From positions 1 through 5,635 of the forward strand of contig JAISAX010000525.1 in the NCBI GenBank assembly GCA_031266495.1: DNA of 5,635 bases, in the 5' to 3' direction. Source of the DNA: Opitutaceae bacterium (lineage in GTDB: Bacteria > Verrucomicrobiota > Verrucomicrobiae > Opitutales > Opitutaceae). The position numbers were made by a program, and so were the translations under genes. Of the stretch, positions 5,093 through 5,635 are shown in pieces. Numbering within the stretch: position 1 is the first letter of the stretch; every line of letters starts with the position of its first letter. Below the pieces are notes generated by a model. The model saw only the letters and a program-made list of their open reading frames with translations, was not told where the DNA came from and did not search any database.

Positions 5093-5635
5093 GTTGCGCG
5101 GCGTGGCGGAGGTGGGACGGCAGAGGGCGAGGCGGGGGGCGTGTTTTTCGCGGAGGGCGGCGGCTCCGTCGGCGCGTCCGGTGGCTTCGAGGCGGGCAAG
5201 CCAGGTTTCAAAGCCGTGGATGCCGCCCGCGGGGTTGCCGGGGAGGGAGCCGTCGCCGAGGCGGGCGTGAAAGGGGCCGCCTTCGCGGAGCACCGTCCAG
5301 AGGGGGTCAACGACGTCGTTGCCGTGGAGGGCCATTTTTTGCATCTGGGCGTCGTGCCAGCGGGTGAGTCGCCATGCGCCTTCGCGGCAGAGTTCGGGGC
5401 GGGCGGGGGCGAGGTTTTGTTGCTGGTGCGGGTCGGATGCGATGTCGAAAAGCATTTCCTGCGGGAAGAGGTGGAAGCCGTCGTGATACGTGCGGATGTA
5501 GAGCCAGCGGTCCCAGCGGAGGGAGCGCTGACAGACGTGACAGCATTGGCTGAGGGTGAGTTCGTCGCGGGGGGAGGGGGGGGGAGGGGGGGAATTTTTG
5601 CGTCGGGGCGGAGGGCGTGGGCAAAGGATTGGCCG
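5087..5635 (-). CDS. Sulfatase, C-terminal part only; probably frameshifted in a C-run
   Basis: The frame ending at 5087 is open to the window edge and encodes 182 residues of the gene's C-terminus. From about 5569 downward it looks like a sulfatase tail: RDELTLSQCCHVCQRS, RWLYIRTYHDGFHLFP, EMLFDIASDPHQQQNLA, then DPLWTVLREGGPFHAR and ETWLARLEATGRADG near the end. The N-terminus, with any signal peptide and the formylglycine motif, is outside the window. Upstream of 5593 this frame becomes Arg/Pro-rich and unlike a sulfatase (RPILCPRPPPRRKN). The neighbouring frame instead reads GQSFAHALRPDAKIPP, as expected just before the SQ-HVCQRS block. One extra C in the run at 5569-5592 would join them, so the gene is either frameshifted, phase-variable or misread here. 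The stop overlaps the next sulfatase start as ATGA. The two sulfatases are different proteins, not copies. Substrate unknown. Confidence 0.85.
   Translation of the reverse strand, partial: RPILCPRPPPRRKNSPPPPPSPRDELTLSQCCHVCQRSLRWDRWLYIRTYHDGFHLFPQEMLFDIASDPHQQQNLAPARPELCREGAWRLTRWHDAQMQKMALHGNDVVDPLWTVLREGGPFHARLGDGSLPGNPAGGIHGFETWLARLEATGRADGAAALREKHAPRLALCRPTSATPRNT
5569..5592. repeat. G-rich homopolymer tract (G6-A-G9-A-G7) at an apparent frame switch
   Basis: The plus strand reads six G (5569-5574), A, nine G (5576-5584), A, seven G (5586-5592). In the coding sense these are C-runs encoding Pro. The tract lies exactly where the sulfatase-like reading changes frame, making it the likely site of an indel. 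Confidence 0.85.

Noticed and set aside
3570..5270. Plus-strand open frame of 566 codons opposite the sulfatase
   Set aside because: Very Gly/Val-rich with no domain, spanning two real genes antisense; a shadow of high GC.
5307..5624. Separate small minus-strand gene of 105 codons over the partial sulfatase
   Set aside because: Its product is Pro/Arg-rich in a frame that matches neither sulfatase-like segment; the conserved blocks are in the other two frames.

Overview
The window is GC-rich bacterial DNA. All four recognisable genes lie on the minus strand and read from the right edge to the left. They form a sulfate-ester module: the C-terminal part of a sulfatase (5087-5635, cut by the window edge), a complete type I sulfatase (3597-5090), a SulP-family sulfate/anion transporter with a STAS domain (1690-3600), and, after a 216-bp gap, an anaerobic sulfatase-maturating enzyme (anSME; radical SAM/SPASM, 127-1473). 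The best guess for the host is a Verrucomicrobiota member, perhaps Opitutaceae-like, with Planctomycetota or Lentisphaerota as alternatives. This rests on high GC, Pro/Ala-rich low-complexity insertions in conserved enzymes, absence of clear Shine-Dalgarno sites, and a sulfatase/anSME cluster. It is inference, not proof.

Layout. The first three genes are joined by two ATGA overlaps (stop of one gene overlapping start of the next, at 5087-5090 and 3597-3600), so they very probably share a transcript with coupled translation. The gap at 1474-1689 holds a 30-bp inverted repeat built from a 10-bp motif, an AT-rich palindrome, and a run of 12 C (coding sense) just upstream of the anSME start. Downstream of anSME is a second inverted repeat with perfect 33-bp arms made of a 7-bp motif. 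Its loop contains a small GC hairpin followed by T5, a plausible terminator.

How the genes work together. anSME oxidises the active-site Cys of sulfatases to formylglycine without oxygen. The complete sulfatase carries the CSPSR target motif, and the partial one looks like the C-terminus of the same superfamily. The sulfatases would remove sulfate from sulfated glycans or other sulfate esters, and the SulP protein would move sulfate or another anion across the inner membrane. The complete sulfatase has no visible signal peptide, which suggests cytoplasmic desulfation and makes the role of the coupled transporter (uptake, exchange or release) an open question.

Oddities. The partial sulfatase seems to be frameshifted inside a C-rich run at 5569-5592: one extra C would join two sulfatase-like reading frames. 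Homopolymer C runs of 8 to 12 occur repeatedly in the coding sense. The 5' end of the complete sulfatase contains two neighbouring in-frame tandem duplications (18 bp and 15 bp), the first duplicating the start codon. I found no RNA gene, CRISPR array, transposase or wholly unknown protein family. The least explained elements are the two tandem-repeat-armed inverted repeats bracketing anSME.
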